This document shows, one piece after another, positions 32,449 through 40,293 of a DNA stretch of 64,000 bases (position 1 is its first letter; each line of letters opens with the position of its first letter). The translations under genes and the position numbers were made by a program. Source of the DNA: Dehalococcoidia bacterium (GTDB taxonomy: Bacteria > Chloroflexota > Dehalococcoidia > CAUJGQ01); the NCBI GenBank assembly GCA_035310145.1, contig DATGEL010000104.1, forward strand, positions 56,516 through 120,515, written 5' to 3'. The notes below the pieces were generated by a model. That model worked only from the letters and a program-made list of their open reading frames with translations. It was not told where the DNA came from and made no database searches.

Positions 32449-34011
32449 TCAGACCGGGTCGTGCCGCCCGGCTACGATCATCGCTTCGCTCTGCCGCCGC
32501 GCCTCGCGGTAGCGGGCACGCTCGTCTTCCGGCGTGCCGGCCGGGAGTTCCGCAAGGATCTTCGTCAGCTCCTCGTCGAACAGGCGTGTGATCAGCACCG
32601 GCGTGTGCACGAGCGGCAGGTCCGCGTCGTCCATGATCGTCACCACCTCGTGGTGCTGCGCGCGCTGCGCGAGCATCAACCGGTAGATGCGATCCGTGGC
32701 CAGGTCCTCCATGTAGCCATCCAGCAGGCTGGCGCCGCGCCCGCTCAGCACGCCGTGCCGGTAGCGAATCACCGTGCGCACCGCCGCCCGCGTGCCCTGC
32801 AGCGAGTGCCGCCCCACGCCGGTCGGCAGCGGCCGCAGGTCCGGGTGCAGGTCGGCGTCGGGCCGGCGCGCCTGCAACTGGTTCGGCGCCGGGAACTGCT
32901 GCACGGCGATCGCGTTCTGGTCCGGGTGGCCCGTCCAGGCGCCGTCCATCAGGCAGGCGGCCTCGTTGTGCTTGTCCTCCGCCAGCACGCGCAGGGCGCG
33001 GGCGTTCAGGTCGGCGTCCGTGCGGCTGGGGTAGAGCGCGGTCATGCCGCCGATCGCGAAGATGCCGCGCTTGTGGCAGATCTCCGGCAGCAGCGTGCGC
33101 AGGTTCTGGAAGAAGGGCACGTCGTGCGGAATCGTGTTGCGGTCGGGCAGCACCCAGGCCGGATCGTTGAGGTTGAAGTGGATCAGGCTGGCCATGTAGT
33201 CCCAGCGGCCCAGGTTCAGGCCGATGATGTGCCCGCGCAGGTTGTAGATGAACTCCTCCATCTGGAAGGCGAGCGGGTGCGCCTCCACCAGCGCCATGCA
33301 GCGGATCCAGCCCCGCGGCCAGCCGCGCGCCTCCTCGATCGCGTCGAACAGGTCGCGCCACCACAGCGCCTCTTGAGCGGACTCCGACTTGGGAATGTAG
33401 AAGCAGAGCGGATGGCGCAGGGCAGCCGGCTCGGCCTGGTAGCAGACCAGCGCCACGTCCAGCAGCGCCGCCGCCATCAGCTCGCCGGAGAAGACGCCGC
33501 CCTGGTTCAGGTGCAGACCGCGGGCGCGGGTGAAGATCACGGTGCCGCTCGGCTCGATGCCGACCGCGCGCCCGCGCTTCTGGTCCTCGTAGGTCAGCTC
33601 GCCGCGCAGCGCCCGGCGGATGTTTTGGACACCGGTCAGCAGGTGCGGCCAGGTGTTGGCCATCGAGTCTTCGAGGTCCAGCATCACCGCCGGCGCGCCG
33701 GAGTTGAGCATCTTCACCACCAGCTCGGCTTCGTCGGCGGGGCCGGTCATCTGGTTACGCTGGTCGAGGCTCCACGCCGGCAGCTCGATGCGCCAGTCGC
33801 CGCGCGTCGCATCCGAGGGGGGCAGATACGCCGGCAACCGGCCGGCGTGCGCTTCGGCCAGCACCTCGGCGCGCTGCCGCACCAGCGCCTGCTGGCGCGG
33901 CGTCAGATCGCGGTGCAGCGGCGTGAGGAAGTCCATGAAGCCGGGCGGCAGGTCGCGGGCCGGATCGAAGCTTGAGGGGGCGAAGTTGATGCGCGGATCG
34001 ACCGTCACCAT
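32449..34011 (-). CDS. aceB: Malate synthase A type
   Basis: A 520-residue TIM-barrel malate synthase. The family signatures are clear: LDLEDSMANTWPHLLTGV, the acidic Mg site and acetyl-CoA region (YIPKSESAQEALWWRD), the signature MEEFIYNLRGHIIGLNLGRWDY and the C-terminal catalytic segment with GAWTGHPDQ. It condenses glyoxylate with acetyl-CoA to malate. Isocitrate lyase is not adjacent, so the gene may serve the glyoxylate shunt with a distant partner or glyoxylate arising elsewhere. ATG 34011 was chosen over upstream codons in the same frame because the mature protein starts there and GGAG is nine bases before. Confidence 0.95.
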   Translation of the reverse strand: MVTVDPRINFAPSSFDPARDLPPGFMDFLTPLHRDLTPRQQALVRQRAEVLAEAHAGRLPAYLPPSDATRGDWRIELPAWSLDQRNQMTGPADEAELVVKMLNSGAPAVMLDLEDSMANTWPHLLTGVQNIRRALRGELTYEDQKRGRAVGIEPSGTVIFTRARGLHLNQGGVFSGELMAAALLDVALVCYQAEPAALRHPLCFYIPKSESAQEALWWRDLFDAIEEARGWPRGWIRCMALVEAHPLAFQMEEFIYNLRGHIIGLNLGRWDYMASLIHFNLNDPAWVLPDRNTIPHDVPFFQNLRTLLPEICHKRGIFAIGGMTALYPSRTDADLNARALRVLAEDKHNEAACLMDGAWTGHPDQNAIAVQQFPAPNQLQARRPDADLHPDLRPLPTGVGRHSLQGTRAAVRTVIRYRHGVLSGRGASLLDGYMEDLATDRIYRLMLAQRAQHHEVVTIMDDADLPLVHTPVLITRLFDEELTKILAELPAGTPEDERARYREARRQSEAMIVAGRHDPV

Positions 34012-34060
34012 GGCGTTTCGCTCCAAACCGCCGCGTTGGCGGCGGGAACGGGGTATCGGG

Positions 34061-34089
34061 ACAATAGCCCCGCACCACGACACTGTCAA
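34061..34089 (-). promoter_or_regulatory. Promoter for malate synthase
   Basis: Minus-strand TTGACA (34089-34084), 17 bases, TATTGT (34066-34061). Consensus -35 and spacing. The leader to the ATG is about 45 bases. Confidence 0.65.
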
Positions 34090-34111
34090 CGCGCGTCGAA
34101 GCGAACAGCAG

Positions 34112-34120
34112 TGCTAAACT
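34112..34120 (+). promoter_or_regulatory. Extended -10 for the DNA glycosylase
   Basis: TG-C-TAAACT, an extended -10 on the plus strand just beyond the malate synthase promoter. The two promoters are back to back. Confidence 0.4.
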
Positions 34121-34178
34121 ACATCGAATGAGGAATGAGCGCCCTCCCGACGTGCAGCTTGCTGCTGGAGTACCTGCA

Positions 34179-34838
34179 ATGCCCCGTTTTGCTGCCCTCG
34201 ACCTCGACGCAGCCTTCGCCCACCTGGCCGCGGCGGACCCCGTGCTCGCGGCGCTGCTGGAACAGTTCCAGCCACGCGCGCCGCGGCCCGAGCACGGCCT
34301 CTTCCACGACCTGGTCGAGGCGATCGTCAGCCAGCAGCTCTCCGGCAAGGCGGCGGCGACGATCATGCGCCGCCTGCACGAGGCGGTGGCGCCCACTGGC
34401 GACATGACGCCCGAGGCCGTGCTGCGCACCGACCACGAGATCCTGCGCGGCGCCGGCCTCTCCAACGCCAAGGCGCGCTACGTCCGCGCTCTCGCCGAGG
34501 CGGTGGTAGAAGGGACGCTCGATCTCGCGGCGCTGCCGGGACTCGATGATGATGCCGTCGCCGCCCAGCTCACGCGCGTGCGAGGCATCGGCCGCTGGAC
34601 GGCGGAGATGATCCTGCTCTTTTCGCTGGCCCGCCCCGACGTGCTCTCCACCGGCGACCTCGGCATCCGCAACGCGGTGATGCGCCACTACCGCCTGCCG
34701 GCGCTGCCCACACCAGCGGAGCTGGAAACGATCGCGGAGCCGTGGCGGCCGCATCGCAGCGCCGCCTTGCTGCTGCTCTGGCAAAGCCTCGACAACCGCC
34801 CGCCGCTGGAGGCGCCGCGCGAAGACGCCGCAGACTGA
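34179..34838 (+). CDS. DNA-3-methyladenine glycosylase, AlkA-like
   Basis: A 219-residue helix-hairpin-helix DNA glycosylase. The HhH motif is LTRVRGIGRWTAEMILLF and the catalytic Asp160 follows in LSTGDLGIRNAV. Earlier segments FHDLVEAIVSQQLSGKAAAT and GAGLSNAKARYVRALAEAV are typical of the AlkA/MAG group. It removes alkylated bases to start base excision repair. The N-terminal beta domain of E. coli AlkA is lacking, as in many short homologues. The ATG at 34179 has GGAG eight bases upstream; an earlier ATG at 34128 has none. Confidence 0.92.
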   Translation: MPRFAALDLDAAFAHLAAADPVLAALLEQFQPRAPRPEHGLFHDLVEAIVSQQLSGKAAATIMRRLHEAVAPTGDMTPEAVLRTDHEILRGAGLSNAKARYVRALAEAVVEGTLDLAALPGLDDDAVAAQLTRVRGIGRWTAEMILLFSLARPDVLSTGDLGIRNAVMRHYRLPALPTPAELETIAEPWRPHRSAALLLLWQSLDNRPPLEAPREDAAD

Positions 34839-35113
34839 TCGCGGTAAGCGGGGCGCCTCACCCTGGTTTCGCAGGCGAAACCCGTCCATTCCCGACACCG
34901 GAAGGGACTTCTGGAGCGTTCCAATCACTGAACGAGGGGAACGGGGTTTGGTGTCTTCGCGGAGAGCACGGAGTGAAGTGCTCCGCGCGTCCGGCGAGGA
35001 CACCCAGCCTGCGCTCGCGTGGCGCATACCGAGGAACGCTGCAGGAGCCCCTTACCCGCTTCAGGAAGGGACCGATGCCGCTTGCGGCATCTGGGTCAGG
35101 CGCCACGGTGGCG
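34839..35113. other. Hairpin-rich intergenic stretch
   Basis: Between the convergent glycosylase and HiPIP-like genes. Perfect short hairpins are GGTTTCGC/GCGAAACC (34865-34882), GATGCCG/CGGCATC (35074-35091) and GCGCCA/TGGCGC (about 35100-35114). A stretch near 34950-34975 (GGTGTCTTCGCGGAG, GCACGGAGTGA) looks like a decayed heptamer repeat of the kind common in large bacterial genomes. Some of these may end transcription from both sides. Confidence 0.4.
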
Positions 35114-35338
35114 CTACGCTCGCGCCCGCGCCTGCTCTGTGGCGCGGTCCGGCTGCCAGAGCTTGCACCACCAGGGACCGCCCACCACCATGTCCACCTC
35201 GCGATGGGCGCAGTAGCCGATGCCCTCGCGCAGCAGCTTGTAGAAGCGACAGTTGTCGCAGCGGTCGTCGTTCGTGCTCTCCGGCCAGAGATCGACGGCT
35301 TCCACCCGCTGCTTCAGTTCAGGAATCGACTGTGCCAT
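35114..35338 (-). CDS. Small HiPIP-like iron-sulfur protein
   Basis: A 74-residue protein with four cysteines, Cys27-x2-Cys30-x12-Cys43-x14-Cys58 (RCDNCRFYK, GYCAHRE, PWWCKLW). The spacing and the aromatic residue after the second Cys and around the last one match high-potential iron-sulfur proteins (C-x2-C-FY, G-x-C, G-W-C). Unlike exported HiPIPs it has no signal peptide, so it would be cytoplasmic or be a zinc protein instead. It follows the desulforedoxin-like gene by 22 bases with GGAG before the ATG, so they form an operon. Confidence 0.6.
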   Translation of the reverse strand: MAQSIPELKQRVEAVDLWPESTNDDRCDNCRFYKLLREGIGYCAHREVDMVVGGPWWCKLWQPDRATEQARARA

Positions 35339-35360
35339 CGCCCGCTCCGCCGCGAACCGA

Positions 35361-35501
35361 TCACTTCGGCGCCATCACCTGCGCGTGGCAGCACAGCGGC
35401 CGGATCTGGCCCGTGCCTGCCTTCGTCACGATGAACTCCGAGCCGCACACCGGGCACACATACCGTTTGCCGACCTTGTTCGGCTCTTCACCCGCTTCCA
35501 T
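35361..35501 (-). CDS. Desulforedoxin-like protein, 46 residues
   Basis: A 46-residue protein, MEAGEEPNKVGKRYVCPVCG at the start and ending LCCHAQVMAPK. Cys16-x2-Cys19 and the adjacent pair Cys37-Cys38, with a Gly-rich turn between (KAGTGQ), are the FeS4 pattern of desulforedoxin. CAGGAG lies nine bases before the ATG. It is the first gene of a two-gene operon with the HiPIP-like protein, suggesting a small electron-transfer or oxygen-stress pair. A zinc site is the alternative. Confidence 0.65.
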   Translation of the reverse strand: MEAGEEPNKVGKRYVCPVCGSEFIVTKAGTGQIRPLCCHAQVMAPK

Positions 35502-35598
35502 CTCGCAACGCTCCTGCCGCACTGAATCGCAGAATCACGGCCCTCCGCGCCGTCCGATCGCCGCGCTCGCTCGGGAAACCGTAGCTTGCCAGCCGCTT

Positions 35599-36642
35599 CT
35601 AGCGCCAGACCTCGCCCAGCACACGGGCGAAGTTGCCGTGGGTGATCCGCTCCAGCGCGTCGTCGCTGTACTCGCGCCGTTTCAATTCGCGCAGCAGCAG
35701 CGGCAGGCGCGTGGCGTCGGCCAGCACGTCGGGCACGTCGGTGCCGTCGAAGTCGGTGCCGATCGCCACGTGCGCGTCGCCCACCAGGCCGACGATATGG
35801 TCCACGTGCGCGGCCACCATCGCCAGCGAGGTCGAGCTGTCGCGGCCGCGATCGGGCCGGATGAAGCTGTTCGCCAGGTTGATGCCGATGCAGCCGCCGG
35901 CCCGCGCCAGCGCCTTGATCTGCTCGTCCGTCAGGTTGCGCACGTGCGGCGAGACGGCGAAGGCGTCCGAGTGTGTGGCGATGAACGGCTTCGTGGAGAT
36001 CGCCGCCACGTCCCAGAAACCGGCCTCGTTGAGATGCGAGACGTCGACCACGATGCCCAGCCGGTTGCACTCGGCCACCAGGTGCTTGCCGGCCTCGGTC
36101 AGCCCCGTCTCCGGCGGCTGGGCGCGGGCCGAGCGCACGCCGTGGCCGAACACCGTCGAGCGGCTCCAGGTGATGCCGAGCGAGCGCAGCCCCGCCTCGT
36201 AGTACCAGCGCAGCTCGCGCAGGTCCTCGCTGACCTGATCCGCGCCCTCGAAGTGCAGGATCGCGCCGAACGCCTCGCCGGCAAGGCAGGCGTCGAGGTC
36301 GGCGGCGGAACGGATCAGCCGCACCTGGCCGTCCGCACGGTCGATCGTGTGCAGCAGATCGTCGATCTGCACGGCGGCAGTGCCGCGGGCATCACGCTCG
36401 GCGTCCTCGTCGCGCATCCAGATCGAGGCGAAGGCGGCGCCGATGCCGCCCTTGCGCGCCCGCGGCAGATCGACGTGGCCATCGCTGCTCTCGGCGAGAA
36501 AGTCGCGGCGGCGCGGCGCCTTTTCGGGCGCGACGGTGAGGCCCTGGCCACCGGCGACATCCTGATAGCCGCTCATCTGCGTCAAAAAGTCCTCATGGCC
36601 GTCGAGGATGAGCGGGAACTCGTTCATCGCGCCTTCGGCCAT
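35599..36642 (-). CDS. Membrane dipeptidase-type metallopeptidase (M19)
   Basis: A 347-residue amidohydrolase-fold dipeptidase. The binuclear zinc ligands are visible: His-x-Asp in LDGHEDFL, Glu in ILHFEGADQ, and two His in VDVSHLNEAG and FIATHSDAFAV; the region GTDFDGTDVPDVL closes the site. Family members cleave dipeptides with a D- or dehydro-residue, and bacterial members often act on peptide by-products. No signal peptide. ATG 36642 has GAGGAG five bases before it; the frame continues upstream but is not homologous. Confidence 0.92.
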   Translation of the reverse strand: MAEGAMNEFPLILDGHEDFLTQMSGYQDVAGGQGLTVAPEKAPRRRDFLAESSDGHVDLPRARKGGIGAAFASIWMRDEDAERDARGTAAVQIDDLLHTIDRADGQVRLIRSAADLDACLAGEAFGAILHFEGADQVSEDLRELRWYYEAGLRSLGITWSRSTVFGHGVRSARAQPPETGLTEAGKHLVAECNRLGIVVDVSHLNEAGFWDVAAISTKPFIATHSDAFAVSPHVRNLTDEQIKALARAGGCIGINLANSFIRPDRGRDSSTSLAMVAAHVDHIVGLVGDAHVAIGTDFDGTDVPDVLADATRLPLLLRELKRREYSDDALERITHGNFARVLGEVWR

Positions 36643-36803
36643 CTCGGCTCCTCTCCATGCGCGGGCAGTGCCGCCGGTGCGGTTTCGTTTGCACAGCGTA
36701 CACCAGCCGTCGCGGTCCGCGGCGCTGTACGCCCCGCGCGGCCGGACGGTAGACTTGGCTCGCGGCGCGGCGCCGGCGCGTGCGGCCGCGGGAGCCGGAG
36801 GGA

Positions 36804-37856
36804 ATGGCAACCGTCATGCATTTGCACGACTTCGCCCGCGTGCCGCTGGCGCAGGTGCCCACCCCGCTCGACGAGGCGCCGCGCCTATCGGCGGCACTCG
36901 GCGGGCCGCGCATCCTGCTCAAGCGCGACGATCTCAGCGGCCTGGCGCTGGGCGGCAACAAGGCGCGCAAGCTCGAGCTGCTGCTGGCCGAGGCGCTGGC
37001 GCAGGGCGCGGACACCATAATCACCACCGGCGCGGCTGACTCCAACCACTGCCGCATGACCGCAGCCGCGGCCGCACGGCTCGGTCTCAAGTGCCTGCTG
37101 CTGCTCGGCGCGAAGGACGAGGCGCCGGCGCTGCAGGGCAACCTGCTGCTCGATCAGCTCTTCGGCGCCGAGGTCTGCTTCGCCTCATCGAGCCGCGTGC
37201 CCAACCGCAACGCGCTGCTGCCCGAGCTTGCGGCGCAGGTGCGCGCCCGCGGCGGCAAACCGTACGCCTTCCCCTCCGGCGGCTCGATCGGCCTGGGCGC
37301 GCTCGGCTACGCGCTGGCGCTGCAGGAACTGATCGACCAACTCGCGGCGCGCGGCGTCGAGCCCGATTATCTGGTCTGCGCCTCCGGCTCCGGCGGCACG
37401 CACGCCGGGCTGTTATTGGGCGCGGCGCTGTTCAAACCGCGCTTCGAGATCCTGGCCGTGAACGTGGACGATCCGGCCAACGACGAGCTGGAAGGGCGCA
37501 CGCGCCAGGTCTACGCCGAGGGCGCGGCACTGCTCGGCCTGCCGAGCGAGCAGCCGGTGGCGCCCTTCCACCTGCTCACCGGCTACCTGGGCAAGGGCTA
37601 CGGCGTGCTCACGCCCGGCGGCGCGGAGGCGATCCGCCTGCTCGCGCGCACAGAAGGCGTGCTGCTCGATCCGGTCTACACCGGCAAGGCGATGGCGCTC
37701 TTGATCGACTACGTGCGCACGGGCCGCATCGGCGCGGAGAGGACGGTCGTCTTTCTGCACACGGGCGGCGCGCCGGCGCTGTTCACGCAGGCGCCGGAGC
37801 TTGTTGCTGCACCAGGCCTCGCACCGCGGGCGCCGCACTGGTGGGGCAGAGCCTGA
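36804..37856 (+). CDS. PLP-dependent D-cysteine desulfhydrase/ACC deaminase family enzyme
   Basis: A 350-residue fold-type II PLP enzyme. The Schiff-base lysine is in LALGGNKARKLEL, followed by AADSNHCRMTAAAAARLGL, where the Ser/Asn contact the substrate carboxylate, and the phosphate-binding CASGSGGTHAGLLLG. It probably deaminates D-cysteine or a related D-amino acid to pyruvate and ammonia; a true ACC deaminase cannot be claimed. The GGAGGG is very close to the ATG at 36804, so ATG 36816 is an alternative start. Confidence 0.88.
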   Translation: MATVMHLHDFARVPLAQVPTPLDEAPRLSAALGGPRILLKRDDLSGLALGGNKARKLELLLAEALAQGADTIITTGAADSNHCRMTAAAAARLGLKCLLLLGAKDEAPALQGNLLLDQLFGAEVCFASSSRVPNRNALLPELAAQVRARGGKPYAFPSGGSIGLGALGYALALQELIDQLAARGVEPDYLVCASGSGGTHAGLLLGAALFKPRFEILAVNVDDPANDELEGRTRQVYAEGAALLGLPSEQPVAPFHLLTGYLGKGYGVLTPGGAEAIRLLARTEGVLLDPVYTGKAMALLIDYVRTGRIGAERTVVFLHTGGAPALFTQAPELVAAPGLAPRAPHWWGRA

Positions 37857-37899
37857 AGCGGCGCGGGCACGCGCAACCGCCCCATCATGGAGTGCAACG

Positions 37900-39459
37900 A
37901 TGGTTTGGCAACCGGAACTGGATGAGCTGGCGCGCCGCCGCGAGCTGGCGCTGGGCATGGGCGGTCCCGAAAATATCGCCCGCCAGCACAACGGCGGCAA
38001 GCTCACCGTGCGCGAGCGCGTCGATCGCCTGCTGGACGCGGGCAGCTTCCACGAGGTCGGCGCCCTGGCCGGCGGCGCCCGCTACGACGACGAGGGCAAC
38101 CTGGTCGAGTTCCGCCCGTCCAACTTCGTGATGGGCCACGGCCGGATCGACGGCCGGCGCGTCGTCATAGGCGGCGACGACTTCACCGTGCGCGGCGGCG
38201 CGGCCGACGCCTCGGTCGGCGGCAAGCAGGGCTACTCGGAGCGCATGGCGCTGGAGATGAAGCTGCCGCTGGTGCGGCTGGTCGACGGCACCGGCGGCGG
38301 CGGCAGCGTGCGCACGCTGGGCAGCAGCGGCCGCACCTATGTGCCCGCCAATCCCGCCTGGGAGACAGTGATCGCGGCGCTGAGCGAGATCCCGGTCGTC
38401 GGCGCGGCGATGGGCTCGGTCGCCGGCCTCGGCGCGGCGCGCGTGGTCACCTCGCATTTCTCCGTGATGGTGAAGGACAGCTCGCAGCTCTTCGTCGCCG
38501 GGCCGCCGGTGGTCGAGGCGGGCATGGGCACACCGATCACCAAGGAAGGGCTGGGCGGCTCGCAGATCCACGCGCACGGCAGCCTGGCCGTGGACAATGA
38601 AGCCGAGAGCGAGGACGACGCCTTCGAGCAGATCCGCCGCTTCCTCTCCTACATGCCACAGAACGTCTGGGAGCAGCCGCACCGCTGCCCGAGCGACGAC
38701 GACCCCTGCCGCCGCGAGGAGGAACTGCTCTCGATCATCCCGCGCAACCGCCGCCGGCCCTACAACGCACGCAAGCTGCTGCAGCTCGTTGTGGACCGCG
38801 ACTCGTTCTTCGAGATGGGGCGCTTCCAGGGACCGTCGCAGATCACCGGCTTCGCCCGGCTCCACGGCTACCCGGTGGCCGTGCTCGCCAACGATCCGCT
38901 GGTCTACGGCGGCGGTATGGACGCGCCCGCCTCGGAGAAGCTCGAGCGTTTCGTGGACATCGCCGACACGTTTCACCTGCCGATCGTCAACTTCGTCGAT
39001 CAGCCCGGCTTCGTGATCGGCGTGCAGGCGGAGAAGGCGGGCACGATCCGCAAGGGCGCCGCGGCGATGGCGGCGGTCTACCAGGCGACGGTGCCGCTGG
39101 CAGCGATCATGCTGCGCCGCGCCTACGGTGTGGCCGGCGCCGCGCACATGAACCACTCGCACTACAACCTGCGCGTGGCCTGGCCCTCGGGCGACTGGGG
39201 CTCGCTGCCGATCGAGGGCGGCATCGAGGCGGCCTACAGGCGCGACCTGGCGAACGCGCCCGACCCGGCCGCCCTGCGCGCCGAGATCGAGCGCAAGCTC
39301 AACATGGTGCGCTCGCCCTTCCGCGTGGCCGAGGCCTTCGGCATCGAGGAGCTGATCGACCCGCGCGACACCCGCGCCCTGCTCTGCGACTGGGCCGAGC
39401 TGGCCTACGCGGTCGAGGCCACGCGCCTCGGCCCCAAGCGCCGCGGCGCCCGCTGCTGA
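37900..39459 (+). CDS. Acyl-CoA carboxylase carboxyltransferase subunit
   Basis: A 519-residue biotin-dependent carboxyltransferase (beta subunit, propionyl-/methylcrotonyl-CoA type). Two crotonase-fold halves are present: the acyl-CoA-binding N-half with GGDDFTVRGGAADASVGGKQ, DGTGGGGSV and GPPVVEAGMGTPI, and the biotin-binding C-half with VLANDPLVYGGGMDAPASEK and VDQPGFVIGVQAEKAGTIRKG. It transfers carboxyl from biotin to an acyl-CoA. No biotin carboxylase or carrier gene is adjacent. ATG 37900 has TGGAG seven bases upstream. Confidence 0.93.
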   Translation: MVWQPELDELARRRELALGMGGPENIARQHNGGKLTVRERVDRLLDAGSFHEVGALAGGARYDDEGNLVEFRPSNFVMGHGRIDGRRVVIGGDDFTVRGGAADASVGGKQGYSERMALEMKLPLVRLVDGTGGGGSVRTLGSSGRTYVPANPAWETVIAALSEIPVVGAAMGSVAGLGAARVVTSHFSVMVKDSSQLFVAGPPVVEAGMGTPITKEGLGGSQIHAHGSLAVDNEAESEDDAFEQIRRFLSYMPQNVWEQPHRCPSDDDPCRREEELLSIIPRNRRRPYNARKLLQLVVDRDSFFEMGRFQGPSQITGFARLHGYPVAVLANDPLVYGGGMDAPASEKLERFVDIADTFHLPIVNFVDQPGFVIGVQAEKAGTIRKGAAAMAAVYQATVPLAAIMLRRAYGVAGAAHMNHSHYNLRVAWPSGDWGSLPIEGGIEAAYRRDLANAPDPAALRAEIERKLNMVRSPFRVAEAFGIEELIDPRDTRALLCDWAELAYAVEATRLGPKRRGARC

Positions 39460-39480
39460 CGGCGCGGTTTGTCGTGCCCT

Positions 39481-39520
39481 CCTTCGTCGGATACTCTGAT
39501 ATCCGAGTATCGGACGAAGG
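39481..39520. promoter_or_regulatory. Long near-perfect palindrome upstream of the MazEF-like pair
   Basis: CCTTCGTCGGATACTC (39481-39496) and GAGTATCGGACGAAGG (39505-39520) are inverted repeats of 16 bases with one mismatch, around TGATATCC. The palindrome ends ten bases before the antitoxin ATG. This is the expected position for an operator bound by an AbrB-type antitoxin, and it could also fold in the mRNA to hide the start. Confidence 0.7.
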
Positions 39521-39530
39521 GACGGAAGTG

Positions 39531-39878
39531 ATGACTCACGTCGGCAGCCGAGGCATGGTTTCCACGCGCGTGGGCAAACGCGGGACGCTCGTGATTCCGG
39601 CGACGTTCCGTCATGCCCTCGGCCTCGAAGAGGGCACGACGGTCACGGCCGAAGAATTCGATGGCGGCGTTCTGATTCGGCCGGTCATTGGCGACGACTT
39701 CAGTGAAGAGGAGCGGGCCGCGCTGATCGCCGAGGCCATCAAGTCGTACGCCACGCTGCGCGAGGATCCGCGCGCATGGACGGAGTATCAGGAGGAACAA
39801 GCGGCCTGGGAACGCTTGGGAATCGAGACGTGGCCCAAGGAGGTGTATCCAATCGACGAAGACGCCTCGCATGAATAG
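39531..39878 (+). CDS. AbrB/MazE-type antitoxin
   Basis: A 115-residue protein with an N-terminal SpoVT/AbrB swapped-hairpin DNA-binding domain (STRVGKRGTLVIPATFRHAL, then EEGTTVTAEEFDGGVLIRP) and an acidic C-terminal tail (EEERAALIAE onward) that would wrap around the toxin. Its stop overlaps the toxin start by eight bases. The palindrome just upstream is probably its operator. Confidence 0.85.
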   Translation: MTHVGSRGMVSTRVGKRGTLVIPATFRHALGLEEGTTVTAEEFDGGVLIRPVIGDDFSEEERAALIAEAIKSYATLREDPRAWTEYQEEQAAWERLGIETWPKEVYPIDEDASHE

Positions 39879-40230
39879 CGGGCGCCCCAGGCCACAGCGC
39901 GGAGAGATTTGGTTCGTCTATGATCCGGCTCCGCCCGCTCAGGGACACGAACAGGCGGAGCCGCGACCAGCGCTTGTCGTCTCGGCCGACTGGTTCAACA
40001 GCAGCGGCCCCAATCTGCTCACGATTGTGCCACTGACCACACAACGGCACGAGAGTTCAATGCACCTCGAGATCCGGCCTCCCGAAGGTGGTGTCCGGCG
40101 GACAAGTTTCATCCTCTGCGAGCAGCCCACAACCATTTCACACTTGCGTTTGCGCGCCAGATGGGGCCGCGTGGCGCCGGCCACCATGCGGCAGGTCAAT
40201 GTGCGACTCCGTACCCTGTTGGAGTTGTGA
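39871..40230 (+). CDS. MazF/PemK-family endoribonuclease toxin
   Basis: A 119-residue SH3-like barrel toxin. The family lines are RGEIWFVYDPAPPAQGHEQA, EPRPALVVSADWFN and LLTIVPLTTQ, with the Arg after Glu/Pro and the Thr in PLTT expected to be catalytic. It cleaves mRNA when freed from the antitoxin encoded immediately upstream with an ATGAATAG overlap. Likely a functional toxin-antitoxin module. Confidence 0.85.
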   Translation: MNSGRPRPQRGEIWFVYDPAPPAQGHEQAEPRPALVVSADWFNSSGPNLLTIVPLTTQRHESSMHLEIRPPEGGVRRTSFILCEQPTTISHLRLRARWGRVAPATMRQVNVRLRTLLEL

Positions 40231-40293
40231 TTCACAACGCGGCTGTTGGCTATCGGCGCAAAGCCCGCGATTAGTGATGGTGCCCTTCGCCGC

